Shown piece by piece: positions 12,903 to 13,673 of a DNA stretch of 13,673 bases. The position numbers were made by a program, and so were the translations under genes. The DNA lies in the NCBI GenBank assembly GCA_034437275.1, contig DAOTUD010000143.1, positions 1 to 13,673 on the forward strand. Direction: 5' to 3'. This stretch comes from TC-15 sp034437275 (lineage in GTDB: Bacteria; Chloroflexota; Anaerolineae; Aggregatilineales; Aggregatilineaceae). Each line of letters opens with the position of its first letter. The stretch's first letter is position 1. The notes under the pieces were generated by a model, which was not told where the DNA came from, ran no database searches, and worked only from the letters and a program-made list of their open reading frames with translations.

Positions 12903-13642
12903 CTCGCGACGAGTGGCCGCCTGATTTTCTGGACTTCCTCGACAGCGTTACTGGAAGACGTGCCCGTACCGTGATTGAGCACATCCTGACGTATGGCTTC
13001 ATCACGACCGAAGAACTGGCCGAGCAATATGGGTATAAGCATCCGCCGCGTGCGGCACGCGACGTGCGCGAACAAGGTGTCCCCTTAGTCACCTTTAGAG
13101 TGACCAGCAAAGACGGCAGGACAATTGGGGCCTACAAATTCGGCGATCCGGCAGACATTCGGCATGACAGGTTTGGCGGCAGAAAAGTGATCTCAAAGGA
13201 TTTCAAAGACGATCTGCTGCACGCCCAGGACCATATCTGCCAGATTTGTTTAGGGCACTTCGATGCCCGCTATTTACAGGTTGATCATCGGGTGCCCTAC
13301 GAAATTGCGGGCGATATTGAACCACACGAACGTGAAATCGAGAAGTATATGCTGCTGTGCGGATCGTGCAATCGTGCAAAATCCTGGTCGTGTGAGCAGT
13401 GTCCTAACTGGACAGACGAAAAATCTCCGGACGTTTGCGCCACCTGCTATTGGGCATTCCCTGAAAATTACGAGCATATTGCCATGCAGCCGTTTCGCAG
13501 AGTGGCACTTACCTGGACGGGTGGCGAAACCGAAGCATTTGACAGGCTGCAAGAACAGGCGACTGCTCATGACACTACGATCCCCGAGTATATCAAAGCG
13601 ATCCTGGCCAATCACTTGAAGCGACACAATTTGCAGGATTGA
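12899..13642 (+). CDS. HNH-type Type II restriction endonuclease
   Basis: This 247-residue endonuclease is the partner of the adjacent methyltransferase and should cut DNA at unmethylated copies of the same site. Residues about 22-82 look like a winged-helix or helix-turn-helix module (ITTEELAEQYGYKHPPRAA), likely for DNA binding. The HNH core follows: Cys114-x2-Cys117, Asp129-His130, and Cys154-x2-Cys157-Asn158, giving a zinc knuckle and the catalytic His. A second cysteine set, Cys165-x2-Cys168 and Cys180-x2-Cys183, probably binds another zinc, and Trp163, Trp171 and CYWAFPENY (183-191) are also notable. A short helical tail ends the protein. It starts inside the methyltransferase stop. The DNA is visibly richer in A/T than the neighbours, consistent with horizontal transfer. 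Function is inferred from the HNH motif and the pairing; a repair role is less likely. Confidence 0.9.
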   Translation: MTRDEWPPDFLDFLDSVTGRRARTVIEHILTYGFITTEELAEQYGYKHPPRAARDVREQGVPLVTFRVTSKDGRTIGAYKFGDPADIRHDRFGGRKVISKDFKDDLLHAQDHICQICLGHFDARYLQVDHRVPYEIAGDIEPHEREIEKYMLLCGSCNRAKSWSCEQCPNWTDEKSPDVCATCYWAFPENYEHIAMQPFRRVALTWTGGETEAFDRLQEQATAHDTTIPEYIKAILANHLKRHNLQD

Positions 13643-13673
13643 TCCCCTTGCACAAACCGACCGGCGGCACTAC
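13643..13673. other. Trailing 31 bases, no feature seen
   Basis: The stretch after the endonuclease stop is too short to judge. It contains no hairpin, reading frame or promoter that I can support. Confidence 0.5.

Noticed and set aside
1..13673. tRNA, rRNA, riboswitch or toxin-antitoxin genes
   Set aside because: I saw no cloverleaf, conserved rRNA segment, known aptamer core or paired small toxin-antitoxin frames on either strand.

Overview
The window comes from a GC-rich bacterium. LysM proteins carried on long Thr/Pro- or Gln/Pro-rich stalks, an exported all-WD40 protein, a membrane Ser/Thr kinase and TATAAT-type promoters together suggest a Chloroflexota member (Anaerolineae-like). That assignment is inference; there is no rRNA or marker gene here to fix it. 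Protein-coding density is high, and no gene-free stretch exceeds about 210 bases.

Left part (1-4240). The N-terminus of an SRAP/YedK-type abasic-site protein runs off the left edge on the minus strand. It diverges from a LysM lipoprotein with a Thr/Pro-rich stalk of about 310 residues. Next come a Nudix hydrolase of the ADP-ribose pyrophosphatase type and, 28 bases later in the same direction, an exported protein built from about 14 WD40 blades.

Middle part (4241-9066). A structured leader carries a TATAAT promoter for a Ser/Thr protein kinase with an unusual C-terminus (membrane hairpin plus a PH-like domain). A compact element with 10-bp inverted ends separates it from a URO-D superfamily protein. 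Tail-to-tail with that protein is a two-gene minus-strand unit: a Cys-rich single-pass membrane protein, then an NAD-dependent nucleotide-sugar epimerase resembling UDP-glucuronate 4-epimerases.

Right part (9067-13673). A divergent promoter region leads to an exported protein with two LysM modules and a clan GH-A-like glycosidase domain. A strong hairpin then separates it from a convergent 60-residue membrane ORF. A small orphan GAF protein follows and ends at a clear intrinsic terminator. The window closes with a two-gene Type II restriction-modification system, a D12-class adenine methyltransferase overlapping an HNH endonuclease by ATGA. Its bases and codons look less GC-rich than the neighbours, which suggests horizontal acquisition.

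Several genes serve the cell surface (two LysM proteins, the WD40 protein, the epimerase), but no pathway links all of them. I did not find convincing evidence for a wholly new multigene system. The most worthwhile leads are the restriction-modification pair, the 86-bp repeat-like element at 6127-6212, the short-leader promoters, and the kinase architecture.
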